Assembly: GCF_900184945.1 (NCBI RefSeq) | Contig: NZ_FXYF01000009.1 | Span: forward strand, 30,174-94,173 | Length of the DNA stretch: 64,000 bases | Origin: Antarctobacter aquimaris | Lineage (GTDB): Bacteria > Pseudomonadota > Alphaproteobacteria > Rhodobacterales > Rhodobacteraceae | Direction of reading: 5' to 3' | Shown here: piece after piece, positions 1-8,908 of the stretch | How the letters are laid out: each line of letters begins with the position of its first letter | Position numbering within the stretch: position 1 is the first letter of the stretch | Position numbers and translations under genes: made by a program | Notes under the pieces: generated by a model | Told to the model about the DNA's origin: nothing | Seen by the model: only the letters and a program-made list of their open reading frames with translations | Database searches by the model: none

Positions 1-1110
1 GTTCTTGAGCTTGAAAAGAAGTCTGAAACCGAGGCGGCGATCGCGATACAGCAGTGTTACCGCCACATCCTCTACCCGTCGCGCAATGCCCTCGGCGGCG
101 CCGGATCGGTGCAGCTCGCGCATTCGGTCATCGATATTCAGAATGCATCCGAGCGCCCCGGATCGGGCCAGCTTCAGGTTGTTCGTCAGCTGCAAAGCCA
201 AAACAAGATCCGCGACGCTTCGGATTCGCCAGATTCTCCCTCGTATATCCGTGATCGGACGCCCTTGAAGAAGGGCCAAATGACTACTCGCGATCTCCGA
301 GATGAGTTCCGCCGCGATCCGTCCCTGTCGATCCTCTTGTCCGATGACGTATTTCGCAAAGCGATCCGTAAAGGAATTGAAGAAGGCGTTTATATCTACA
401 AGCGCGGTGATCTTCTCGCTGGCCCTGGCGATCCGATGCCGTCAATTAACATCGACGAAGAGACGACGATCTTCACGATGGATTTCGCCAAGGATAAGGG
501 GATTTGGCCGCGGCCAGCACCCCAGCCTGCGGCGCAGCCGGCGGCGACCGGCGGAGACGCTTCAACCACTAGTGACCCCTTGCCGCCGATCGGTGGAGGA
601 TCGGTCGGTAGTGAAAGCACCGGGCCAGGCTCTGGCGAGAGGCCACCAGGCGGCTCCATTGCGGCTGGTGCAAAGGTCTTCACCGCCGAAGGCGTGTTGA
701 AGGAAGCGCTGCGCAAGGTGATCGAACAAGCCAGGACCGCGAAGCTCGAAAAGGTCGATCGAGTGGCGATCAGGCTGTTCGAATATGGCGACGCTTTCAA
801 GCTGATCCCGATCGCCAACTCCATCGCTGGAACGAAGCGCTCGGTCACGCTGGAGGGCGGATACACGACCGCCCAGGACAGCGAGATGATGTTCGAGTTC
901 AAGGGCGACGCTCAGGATGCTTCAACGATCAAGGACTACCTCGAGCCACAGTTTCGGGCCGCCAAAGTGACCGACCTCAAGGCAAGTATTCTGTTTGATT
1001 TCGACAGTGGGCTCGCGCTGGATGGAGATGCCGCGGACAAGTTCATAGAAAAGCTGACACGCTTCGCTAGCGCAGCCGCTTATGTCGAAGCAACAGCTGA
1101 GGTGAAGTGA
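1..1110 (+). CDS. DUF499-type anti-phage ATPase, C-terminal part (5' end outside window)
   Basis: The frame is open from base 1, so only the last 369 residues of a larger protein are present and the start and Walker motifs lie upstream. The visible part has a proline/glycine-rich linker (roughly residues 170-220) and then a C-terminal domain ending in a pattern I associate with DUF499 ATPases (ILFDFDSGLALDGDAADKF, then a run with AAAYVEA). DUF499 proteins are large AAA-type ATPases found in a predicted anti-phage cassette with a DUF1156 methylase and a PLD/SNF2 helicase. Those two genes follow directly, so context supports the call strongly. Its stop overlaps the next start (TGATG at 1108-1112), which indicates translational coupling. 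Confidence 0.75.
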   Translation, partial: VLELEKKSETEAAIAIQQCYRHILYPSRNALGGAGSVQLAHSVIDIQNASERPGSGQLQVVRQLQSQNKIRDASDSPDSPSYIRDRTPLKKGQMTTRDLRDEFRRDPSLSILLSDDVFRKAIRKGIEEGVYIYKRGDLLAGPGDPMPSINIDEETTIFTMDFAKDKGIWPRPAPQPAAQPAATGGDASTTSDPLPPIGGGSVGSESTGPGSGERPPGGSIAAGAKVFTAEGVLKEALRKVIEQARTAKLEKVDRVAIRLFEYGDAFKLIPIANSIAGTKRSVTLEGGYTTAQDSEMMFEFKGDAQDASTIKDYLEPQFRAAKVTDLKASILFDFDSGLALDGDAADKFIEKLTRFASAAAYVEATAEVK

Positions 1111-1589
1111 TGCGCGTGCCAAGCCGGAAGGACGACTTCTCCATGACCTCGCGAACCCAACCGCTGTATGAATTGCGTGCACGGCGCCACGGGCCCGGGG
1201 ATACCGAGATCGAGATCTGGCAGCTTCCCTCCCTTGCCACGCCACAGATCGTAAACCCGCTCCGGCTGGCCGGGTTGCGCGGGCGCAATCTGGAACTGAC
1301 CGAACACCGCGTGTTGCGGCGGTTGAAGGAAAGCGGGATCAGGCTGGACCTGTTGCCGATCGAGGGGATGGGATCGGCTCTGAGCGAGGAAACGGCGCTG
1401 CGCCTGGCGCTATTGTTCCGCACACTCGCGCCGATGCGCAACCGTGACAACATGCGACTGGTCGCCGACGGGATCGAGGCAATGGGCAAGGAAGAGGCGG
1501 GGTACTGGCTGGGCATGTCTGTCCATCGGAAGAACCCGCGCCGGGTGCTGACCGCCCTGCGCATCCTGCTGACCGATCCGGCGAAGTAA
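1110..1589 (+). CDS. Small accessory protein of the DUF499/DUF1156 defence cassette
   Basis: 159 residues. I cannot name the family with certainty; in related cassettes this slot holds a short DUF3780- or DUF7680-like protein. It is soluble, with no membrane segment or signal. The C-terminal third is the most conserved-looking part (LALLFRTLAPMRNRDN, then YWLGMSVHRKNPRRVL). ATG 1110 overlaps the upstream stop as TGATG; a GTG at 1107 is the only alternative nearby and would add one residue. It lies 17 bp before the methylase gene, so it is clearly a member of the same operon. It has no catalytic motif that I recognise, so a structural or regulatory role in the complex is an inference. Confidence 0.7.
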   Translation: MRVPSRKDDFSMTSRTQPLYELRARRHGPGDTEIEIWQLPSLATPQIVNPLRLAGLRGRNLELTEHRVLRRLKESGIRLDLLPIEGMGSALSEETALRLALLFRTLAPMRNRDNMRLVADGIEAMGKEEAGYWLGMSVHRKNPRRVLTALRILLTDPAK

Positions 1590-1606
1590 CGAAAGAAGAA
1601 AAGCCT

Positions 1607-4531
1607 ATGTCCGATGTTCGCCTGATTGAGCGCTGGCTGCCAATGGCGGAGCTGAGTGAGGAGAGCGTCAGGGAGCGGCGTATGGCAACAGCGCTTCCGC
1701 CGATCAACTTTCTTCACGTTTGGTGGGCGCGACGGCCTCTTATTGCATCAAGGGCAGCAATTCTTGCGTCACTTGTTCCGGCGACGACCGATCATCAAGA
1801 CTTTCTAAGAGCAATCGGTGTTCACGGTGACCCTGTTAAGGTTCGCCGGAAAATAGATATGGCGAAGAAAACCGGAGCTGATCTTGGTCCGGACCCATAT
1901 GGCTACGGGCGTGCTTACACATATGTGCCCACTAAGGCAGAACTACGGAAGACCGGTCTATTCGACCAAGAGCGCCCAGTTGTGCTTGATCCGACAGCCG
2001 GAGGAGGCAGTATTCCGTTTGAGGCGACACGACTTCGGCTTGAGACGTTTGCCAATGATCTCAACCCCGTTGCGGCTACCATTCTTCGCGCCACGATTGA
2101 GTTTCCTGAACGATTTGGCGATGCGCTTATTGATGAGTTCCGCATTGTTGCGGCTAGGCTTGGGGATCGCCTTAACTCTGAGCTGAAGGGCGTCTACCCA
2201 AAGGAAGATGGCAGGGTTGACGCATTCTTGTGGGCGCGAACAATAACTTGTCCCTATTGTTCAGGCCGAGTTCCGCTTGCTCCGAATTGGCGGCTTGGTC
2301 CAAACGATGTCGGTATAAGGCTGGTCCCTACGCTTGGAGCCGGTCCGCATGACGTCGGGAGAGTTTGCGAATTTGAGGTGGTGCATTCGGTCGAGGAACA
2401 GTCGGAAGGCACAGTGTCGAATGGCGATGCGACCTGCCCATTTTCTGACTGCGGCCGAGTAATCGACGGAGATGAGGTTAAGAAGCAAGCACAGGCTCGC
2501 GAAATGGGCGAACAGCTGTTTGCCATCGCAGCGAAGCGCCGTGTTACACGTTTGACGAAGACCGGAAAAGCACGCGAGGCGTGGGAGCGGCATTACAGAA
2601 TACCCGATAAGTCAGATGATAATCTGGAAGAGATTGTCCGTTTGGTCGATTCGAAGATGCCCGACTGGCTTGCGGCAGGCTCAATTCCAACTGAGCCAAT
2701 TGACGACATCTCGAACTATGATCGTGGGCACCGAATGTACGGCATGTCCGAGTGGAAGGACCTGTTTAATCCGCGGCAGTTTCTTGTACACGCGACCGCA
2801 TCAGATCAGTTCCGTGCGCTAGTTGAAGCTGACCAAGAAGCGGGCACTTTGACGGAGATCCGAAAAGCGGCTTACGTATACTTGGCGTTTAGCTTGGACA
2901 AGTTCAGGGACTACAACTCCCGCCAGACTCGCTGGCATGTTCAGCGCGAAGTTATGGTTAACACCTTCGATAGTCACAACTTTGCTATGAAGTGGGCATA
3001 TGCGGAGATGGCGATTGCTTTGGAAGGTTTCGGTTTCGACTGGGTTGTAAGCCAAACCGAGGAAAGCTTAACAAGAATTTGTAGGCTTGTTGACAGAGCG
3101 GGCGCGGATGCGGGAACGCTGTTCGCATTGGCAGAAGATGAAGAAGACCATGCCGGAATTACAGTAAGTTGCAAGTCTGCGGGAAGTCTCGACCATATTT
3201 CTGATGGAACCGTGGACGCCGTAGTTATGGACCCACCATATGGCGCGAATGTCATGTACGCTGAGTTGTCGGACTTCTTCTACGTCTGGCTAAAGCGGAC
3301 AGCGGGGTTGGTTTTCCCAGAGCTTTTCACCAGATATCTGACCGATAAGTCGAGCGAAGCTGTCGCAAACAAGGCGCATTTCAAAGGCAAAAAGGGTGCT
3401 GATGCGCTCGCCAACCGAGACTATCAAGAGAAGATGGCCGCGATCTTCGCGGAATGCCGCCGTGTCCTGAAGCCGAACGGCATCATGACCGTTATGTTCA
3501 CCCACAAGGAAACCAGCGCCTGGGACGCGCTGACTACTGGCCTGATCGAAGCCGGGTTCATCATCACCGCCTCGTGGCCGGTGAACACCGAAGCGGAAGG
3601 CTCGCTCCACATCAAGGACAAGGCCGCCGCAAACTCCACGATCTTCCTCGTCTGTCGCCCGCGCCTAGCCGGGCAGAGCGACGAGACGACCTATTGGGAA
3701 GACGTCGAACCCTTGGTGGCCAAGGCCGTCCGCACTCGGGTGGAAGAATTCCAGAAAGCCGGGATCGGCGGCGTTGACCTATACCTCGCCTCTTTCGGCC
3801 CAGCGCTGGAAGAGTTCTCGCGCCACTGGCCGCTGAAGCGCGGCACGCCGCGGGCGGAGCCTCTGGCGAAAAAGCGGCGCAAGCAGGCGGAACTGTTCGA
3901 AGAAGAGTTCGATCCCTACGCCGTGACGCCGGAAGACGCACTCGACGCCGCTCGGCGCGAGGTGAAGACATGGCGCCTGAACCAGCTGACCCACACCAAG
4001 GGCCGCGCCGATCTGGATCCGACGACCTCGTGGTTCGTGCTGGCCTGGGATGCCTTCAAAGCGCCCAAGTTCAGCTTTGACGAAGGGCTGCGCTTGGCGC
4101 GAGCCGTCGGTGCTGATCTCGAAGGCCAGTTGATCGGCAAGATCTGCGAAAAGAAGGGTTCAGACATCGTCCTGTGGGACAGCGCGACCCGGGCTGCGAA
4201 AAGCGGCCTTGGCCCGGCCGATGGAACACGAGCGATGATCGACGCGATCCACCACGCCGCCCACCGCGGCCGGACACGCACGCTGGAAGGCGCGCTGGAT
4301 CTGCTGAAGGACGCAGGGCTGGAGAATGATCCGCAGTTCCTGGCCTCGCTTGAGGCCGTTTTGGAAGTGCTGCCGCCGTCGCGGAGCTTTGTCGGGTTCG
4401 ACGTGGCAACTGGCGATGCCAAATCTGCCGCTGATGACTTCGACTCGCTTGAAAAGCTGCGGCGCCTTGCGTTCTCGGACCAGGTGGATGAACCCCAGCA
4501 GCTATCACTGTTCGCGGAGGAGGCCGTTTGA
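1607..4531 (+). CDS. DUF1156-family DNA methylase of the defence cassette
   Basis: 974 residues. The N-terminus has the DUF1156 signature (RLIERWLPMAEL at 5-16, FLHVWWARRPL at 35-45). SAM-binding motif I is LDPTAGGGSIPFEA near residue 127 and the amino-methyltransferase motif IV is DPPYG near residue 542. Two cysteine pairs (CPYC near 215; CPFSDC near 278) look like a zinc-binding insert between them. These features point to an N6-adenine or N4-cytosine DNA methylase that would mark self DNA, with the ATPase and helicase/nuclease as effectors. The first two thirds (to about 3430) use many A/T-ending codons, whereas the rest has the G/C-ending codon use of the host; this break inside one gene suggests recombination. 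The stop overlaps the next start. Confidence 0.88.
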   Translation: MSDVRLIERWLPMAELSEESVRERRMATALPPINFLHVWWARRPLIASRAAILASLVPATTDHQDFLRAIGVHGDPVKVRRKIDMAKKTGADLGPDPYGYGRAYTYVPTKAELRKTGLFDQERPVVLDPTAGGGSIPFEATRLRLETFANDLNPVAATILRATIEFPERFGDALIDEFRIVAARLGDRLNSELKGVYPKEDGRVDAFLWARTITCPYCSGRVPLAPNWRLGPNDVGIRLVPTLGAGPHDVGRVCEFEVVHSVEEQSEGTVSNGDATCPFSDCGRVIDGDEVKKQAQAREMGEQLFAIAAKRRVTRLTKTGKAREAWERHYRIPDKSDDNLEEIVRLVDSKMPDWLAAGSIPTEPIDDISNYDRGHRMYGMSEWKDLFNPRQFLVHATASDQFRALVEADQEAGTLTEIRKAAYVYLAFSLDKFRDYNSRQTRWHVQREVMVNTFDSHNFAMKWAYAEMAIALEGFGFDWVVSQTEESLTRICRLVDRAGADAGTLFALAEDEEDHAGITVSCKSAGSLDHISDGTVDAVVMDPPYGANVMYAELSDFFYVWLKRTAGLVFPELFTRYLTDKSSEAVANKAHFKGKKGADALANRDYQEKMAAIFAECRRVLKPNGIMTVMFTHKETSAWDALTTGLIEAGFIITASWPVNTEAEGSLHIKDKAAANSTIFLVCRPRLAGQSDETTYWEDVEPLVAKAVRTRVEEFQKAGIGGVDLYLASFGPALEEFSRHWPLKRGTPRAEPLAKKRRKQAELFEEEFDPYAVTPEDALDAARREVKTWRLNQLTHTKGRADLDPTTSWFVLAWDAFKAPKFSFDEGLRLARAVGADLEGQLIGKICEKKGSDIVLWDSATRAAKSGLGPADGTRAMIDAIHHAAHRGRTRTLEGALDLLKDAGLENDPQFLASLEAVLEVLPPSRSFVGFDVATGDAKSAADDFDSLEKLRRLAFSDQVDEPQQLSLFAEEAV

Positions 4532-7500
4532 GCCTGCTGCGCGACACCGCTTGGCGCCTGAAGTACACGCCGGACGATGGTGACCTCGTCCGCCTGTTCT
4601 ACGTTCCGGCTCTCCGATCAGCGACGCGCTATGACCGGCTGACGGGCTATTTTTCGTCTCGCGCCCTCGCATTAGCGGCGCGGGGCATCGAAGGGCTGGT
4701 TCTCAACAACGGCAAAATGCGGCTGATCGTGGGCTGCACGCTGGGCGAGGAGGATGTCAAGGCGATCGAGCGTGGTGAATCTCTGCGAGATGCCGTTGAG
4801 CGAACGATCCAGAAGATGCCACCCTTGACGGGCGATCCCCGTACCGTCGATGCCCTAGAACTTGTCGCGTGGATGGTGGCCCAAGGCTATCTTGACGTTA
4901 AGCTGGCTGTCCCCTGCGATGCCAACCGGCGCCCCATTCAAGATGACAGCATCTTCCACGAGAAGACGGGCATCATCGAGGACAAGACCGGTGATCGGCT
5001 CGCCTTCAATGGCAGCATCAACGAAACCGAGTACGGTTGGACGCGGAACTGGGAAAGCTTCAACGCCTTTACGTCGTGGAATGACGGCCCTCGCGTAGAT
5101 GAAGAGGAGGCGAGCTTTGCGAAATTGTGGGCCGACAAAGCGCGGCGAGCAATTACGCTAGATGTGCCGACAGCGCTTCGGGCTCAACTCCTGACGTTCC
5201 TGCCGGATCCCGAAAGGCTACCTAAGCGCCTTGTCGAACATGACGACGAAGGCAAAGAACAATTTGCACGCAGACCTAAACCTGGACGTGAAACGGCAAG
5301 AGACCCCGGTGCGGTTGCCCCGGAGCCTGTCGCTTCTATCGATGAAGAACGTCAGTCCGTATGGGAGAGAATAGCGAATGCGGCCGTTCAGCCGGTTGGA
5401 GGAGATCGTGTAGGGGAGGCGACCGCTGCCGTTGTCCCATGGCCCCATCAGATCCGGGCTTATCACCGTCTCTACAACAACTGGCCGCCGAAGCTGTTGA
5501 TCGCCGATGAAGTAGGGCTGGGAAAGACAGTGCAGGCCGGGCTGCTACTTCGGCAGGGATGGCTGGCCGGCAAGCTGAAGCGCATCCTCGTCCTTGCGCC
5601 TAAGAACGTCTGCAAGCAATGGCAGATTGAATTGCGTGAAAAGTTTAACCTGAATTGGCCGATTTACGATGGTCAGAAGCTGACATGGTACAGATCACCG
5701 GCGCGCAATCATGACTTTGAGAAACCCGTATCACGCGAAGGCTGGCATCAAGAGCCCTTCGTGATCATGTCAAGTCATCTGGCACGCCGCCAAGATCGGC
5801 AACGCGAGATCCTTGACGCAGCCGATCCATGGGACCTTGTCGTACTTGATGAAGCGCACCACGCCCGGACCAAGGGAGCGGGAACGCCTCAGGCCAAGGG
5901 CCCAAACCGTCTTTTGCAGTTGATGCGTTCGCTGCGTCGCCGAACAGATGGGCTGATCCTTTTGACAGCGACTCCATTGCAAGTCCACGCAACTGAACTC
6001 TGGGATTTGCTCGACCTACTCGGAATGCCCCCGGAATGGACACCGGATGCTTTCGTTCGCTTCTTTTCCGAAGTCGCCAAGGAACCGGTTACGAACGAGA
6101 GCCTCGATTGGCTCTCTGCGCTCTTCCGTGCAAACGAGGCGCATTTTGGCGAGATGGCGCGGGCGGATGCTGAGCGGCACACACGTCTGAGTGGGTTAAA
6201 ATGCCGGAAGGTTCTTCAGGCCCTGCGCGATCCAGTGTCTATTCCGCGCCGTCAGCTGTCTCCGGAAGAGCGACGAGCGGCAATTATGATCATCAAGAGA
6301 TCAACTCCAGTCAGCGCGCTCGTGTCGCGGCATACCCGTGAACTGCTTCGGAAATACTTCAAGGCGGGAAAGCTTTCCACGGCTGTCGCCACGCGGCAAG
6401 TCGAAGACAGGTTCATTCCACTGTCTAACGAAGAGGGTGATCTCTACAGCCAGGTCGAAACTTACATTTCTGATACATACAACGGTGCCGCACCCGATGC
6501 TCGCAATGCTGTGGGTTTCGTAATGACCATCTATCGGCGGCGTTTGGCTTCCAGCTTCCACGCCCTTCGTCAAACGATGGAGAAACGAAAAGGCGGGGTC
6601 GGCGGACTTCTTTCCGCGGCGGATGAAGCTCGGATTGATGAGAATATCGCCGACCAGGTCGAAGCGGGGGAAGAGATTGATATTGAAACCGTGTCGGAGG
6701 ACGAACGTCGGGCTCTCGCGTTCGAAGAGATCGCGACGATCGAGACCATCGTTCATGACATCGGGCGCCTGCCAACCGATACAAAGGCCATCGAACTCAC
6801 GAAGGTTCTTAGTGAACTAAAGGGCAACGGCTATCCGCAGGTGATGGTGTTCACCCAGTTCACAGATACCATGGACTACCTGAGAGACTTGCTCGTCGGG
6901 TCAGGAAAGTCTGTGATGTGTTTCTCTGGGCGCGGCGGCGAAGTGCACAATACTGATGGCACATGGAGTATGATCACGCGTGACGAAGTCAAGAGACGCT
7001 TCAAGGAAGGTCGGTCAGAGGTTCTGGTTTGTACAGATGCAGCCGCCGAGGGACTGAACTTCCAATTCTGCGGCGCCTTGGTGAACTACGATATGCCATG
7101 GAATCCTATGCGGGTTGAACAGCGCATCGGGCGTATCGATCGTCTCGGCCAGCGTTTCTCAGATATCCGAATTATCAATCTGCACTATGAAGACACAGTG
7201 GAGGCAGACGTGTATCGCGCTCTCAGGAGCCGCATCTCGATCTTCGAAAGGGTAGTTGGCGGGCTTCAGCCGATCCTTACGCGTCTACCTCGGCTAATCG
7301 AAGAGTCCGTTTTGTCGAAATCGACGGCGCCTGAAGCCAAGCGGGACGACGCACTGCAGGCGCTCGACAACGCGATAGCAGCGGGGGAAGGATCAGCGCT
7401 GAACCTAGATGAGTTTGCTGATGAAGATATCGAGGTGCCAGCACGCCCCGACCCCGCAATCTCCCTTGCTGATCTTCGGGCAGTTCTGGATCGACCTATC

Positions 7501-7686
7501 CTTCTCCCGCTCGGCACAGAGGCTGTTCACCTTAACGAGAAGGATTATCGACTGATCGACGGCTTTCTGCCGAACGCTGTACGTGTAACGGTTGACCGTG
7601 AATTTTATGAAATGCACTCCGATAGCGTTGAGTTTTGGACGCCTGGCAGTCCAGCATTTCCGGCGCTGTCAGCCTACCGACGTTGA
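4528..7686 (+). CDS. PLD-nuclease/SNF2-helicase fusion, anti-phage effector
   Basis: 1052 residues, starting at TTG 4528, which overlaps the methylase stop (TTGA) behind a strong GGAGGAGG ribosome site at 4516-4523. The N-terminal phospholipase-D-like nuclease domain shows HEK at about 144 and FNGSINET near 160. The SNF2/RapA-like motor follows: ADEVGLGKT (about 330), VVLDEAHH (about 441), LTATPL (about 481), then helicase C motifs VCTDAAAEGLNF (about 837) and QRIGRIDRLGQ (about 865). Fusions of this type are the translocase/nuclease partner of DUF499 and DUF1156 proteins in a predicted defence system sometimes listed as helicase-methylase-ATPase. The length fits a full protein and I see no frameshift. 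It is the last gene of the operon. Confidence 0.88.
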   Translation: MSLLRDTAWRLKYTPDDGDLVRLFYVPALRSATRYDRLTGYFSSRALALAARGIEGLVLNNGKMRLIVGCTLGEEDVKAIERGESLRDAVERTIQKMPPLTGDPRTVDALELVAWMVAQGYLDVKLAVPCDANRRPIQDDSIFHEKTGIIEDKTGDRLAFNGSINETEYGWTRNWESFNAFTSWNDGPRVDEEEASFAKLWADKARRAITLDVPTALRAQLLTFLPDPERLPKRLVEHDDEGKEQFARRPKPGRETARDPGAVAPEPVASIDEERQSVWERIANAAVQPVGGDRVGEATAAVVPWPHQIRAYHRLYNNWPPKLLIADEVGLGKTVQAGLLLRQGWLAGKLKRILVLAPKNVCKQWQIELREKFNLNWPIYDGQKLTWYRSPARNHDFEKPVSREGWHQEPFVIMSSHLARRQDRQREILDAADPWDLVVLDEAHHARTKGAGTPQAKGPNRLLQLMRSLRRRTDGLILLTATPLQVHATELWDLLDLLGMPPEWTPDAFVRFFSEVAKEPVTNESLDWLSALFRANEAHFGEMARADAERHTRLSGLKCRKVLQALRDPVSIPRRQLSPEERRAAIMIIKRSTPVSALVSRHTRELLRKYFKAGKLSTAVATRQVEDRFIPLSNEEGDLYSQVETYISDTYNGAAPDARNAVGFVMTIYRRRLASSFHALRQTMEKRKGGVGGLLSAADEARIDENIADQVEAGEEIDIETVSEDERRALAFEEIATIETIVHDIGRLPTDTKAIELTKVLSELKGNGYPQVMVFTQFTDTMDYLRDLLVGSGKSVMCFSGRGGEVHNTDGTWSMITRDEVKRRFKEGRSEVLVCTDAAAEGLNFQFCGALVNYDMPWNPMRVEQRIGRIDRLGQRFSDIRIINLHYEDTVEADVYRALRSRISIFERVVGGLQPILTRLPRLIEESVLSKSTAPEAKRDDALQALDNAIAAGEGSALNLDEFADEDIEVPARPDPAISLADLRAVLDRPILLPLGTEAVHLNEKDYRLIDGFLPNAVRVTVDREFYEMHSDSVEFWTPGSPAFPALSAYRR

Positions 7687-7990
7687 ATTCCGATCCCAGT
7701 ACCATCCGCCATCCAAGTGTTTTTCATAACTGGGCAACAAACGCCGAAGATTTTTCTGATTTATTTTCAACATCTTATAGAGAATTCACCGGATCCGTGC
7801 AGTCATCAGGTCCGGAGAATATCGGCCCTGAGAGACCGCTTCCAAGCCTCCCGACGCAGGTGCCGGTGCTCAGCCCATCCCGCATAACCCTCGAATACAA
7901 CGAGAAAATCCGGCCGCAGCCGGATCGGGAGAACGCGTTCGCGAGGGCAAGTGGCGGAGCGGGAGGGTCTGACCTCGAACCTTCTCCACC
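7687..7990. other. Intergenic, no gene recognised
   Basis: About 300 bp after the helicase stop. The first 110 bp are AT-rich, then base composition changes abruptly near 7800. An open frame crosses it but has no recognisable protein content, no good start and low-complexity translation. It probably represents the edge of the defence island next to the transposase scar. Confidence 0.5.
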
Positions 7991-8143
7991 CTAAGCCATT
8001 GTTTTCTCGCGTACTGCCCGATGCACGTGGAGCAAACCATTGACCTTCTTGAGCGAGAGCGGGAGCCGGACATATAGCATCACCGCCGGGCGGATGATCT
8101 TGGGTGACGTCTTGAAGTACAAGAAGGGGCTGACTGCGGTCAT
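7991..8143 (-). pseudogene. IS6-family transposase remnant
   Basis: A 50-codon fragment whose translation reads LYFKTSPKIIRPAVMLYVRL, then PLSLKKVNGLLH. This matches the N-terminal pattern of IS6-family (IS26/IS6100-like) DDE transposases. The rest of the protein, including the catalytic DDE domain, is missing; the frame runs into an early stop at 7991-7993. It is an inactive scar. Confidence 0.6.
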
Positions 8144-8205
8144 GGCGGAACGCTGGTCAGCCCCCTGCCCCGCCTCAAGCCGGGTTCTTCTGACACTGCC
8201 CGTGC

Positions 8206-8271
8206 GGAGATCCGCGCCTCCAGGTCCACATCGCTGAACAGCGACCGCTCGCCTCGTCCGCCCCGCGCAGA
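8206..8271 (-). pseudogene. Possible second transposase N-terminal fragment
   Basis: A short reading frame contains RGERSLFSDVDLEARI, similar to the start of IS5/IS1182-type transposases (commonly LFSYVxLEARVP). Only about 20 residues match before similarity stops, so this is a weak call. It sits directly upstream of the IS6-type scar and fits a patch of nested or decayed insertion sequences. Confidence 0.3.
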
Positions 8272-8403
8272 AACCACTTGCACCGAGCGCGGCAACCACA
8301 GAAGTAGTCTGTTAGCGATTAATCTCATGCGTCGACCGCGCCCTCTAAATGACGCGGCCGAGTTCATCGTACGAAGCCGATTCGAATAGCTCAGACTGCT
8401 TCC

Positions 8404-8826
8404 TCAGAGTGAGATCTCGATGTGCTCGACTTCTGCCTTTGATGCGCCACGATATGCGGTAACTTCTATCTCCACCTTGAATTCCGGGGCCCCCAGTGGC
8501 GAACAAGTTACTGTGCGCTGCGGATCTATACCGTGAAATCTTTCACCGACATAATCCATGACAGCGCGGGCATCGGCGACATTCGGAATGAAGATGCGGG
8601 ATTGCACAACATCTTCAATGCAGGAGCCAACCGACTTCAGGGCGCCCTCGATGTTGTGAAAACACTGGCGGGCCTGCTCGACCGGGTCGTCTGACATCTC
8701 CCGTGTCCGGTAATTCCTGCCGGCGGTGTTGGAAACGAAAATCCAGTTGTCGACGGCGACGATGCGTGAGTAGCTTTCTTTTGTTTCGAAGATCGAGCCG
8801 GATTTGACCTTGGTGATTTTGACCAT
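8404..8826 (-). CDS. RidA/YjgF/UK114 family protein
   Basis: 140 residues, the normal size for the family. The fold is recognisable from IVAVDNWIFVSNTAG near the N-terminus, the central QARQCFHNIEGALKSVGS and the C-terminal EFKVEIEVTAYRG. RidA proteins are trimeric enzymes that hydrolyse reactive enamines/imines, intermediates made by amino-acid dehydratases and oxidases, to keto compounds plus ammonia. Here it is the last gene of the operon containing a FAD amine oxidase-like enzyme, so clearing imines made by that enzyme is a reasonable inference. AGGAAA lies just upstream of ATG 8826. The 82-bp gap to the upstream gene could allow some separate expression. Confidence 0.88.
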   Translation of the reverse strand: MVKITKVKSGSIFETKESYSRIVAVDNWIFVSNTAGRNYRTREMSDDPVEQARQCFHNIEGALKSVGSCIEDVVQSRIFIPNVADARAVMDYVGERFHGIDPQRTVTCSPLGAPEFKVEIEVTAYRGASKAEVEHIEISL

Positions 8827-8908
8827 TCGCTTTCCTTTCGTGGGTTGTGGTAAGGTGCCCCGCCAATTCGTTCTCTACGGGATGTTCGGTATCGGGACGG
8901 TCGGGCCG

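Noticed and set aside
4528..7686. Suspected C-terminal truncation of the PLD/SNF2 protein next to the transposase scar
   Set aside because: All helicase motifs and the following domain are present and 1052 residues fits the family as I know it; no continuing frame is visible downstream.
7635..7994. Possible short gene after the helicase
   Set aside because: No ribosome site, crosses a composition break, unrecognisable translation.
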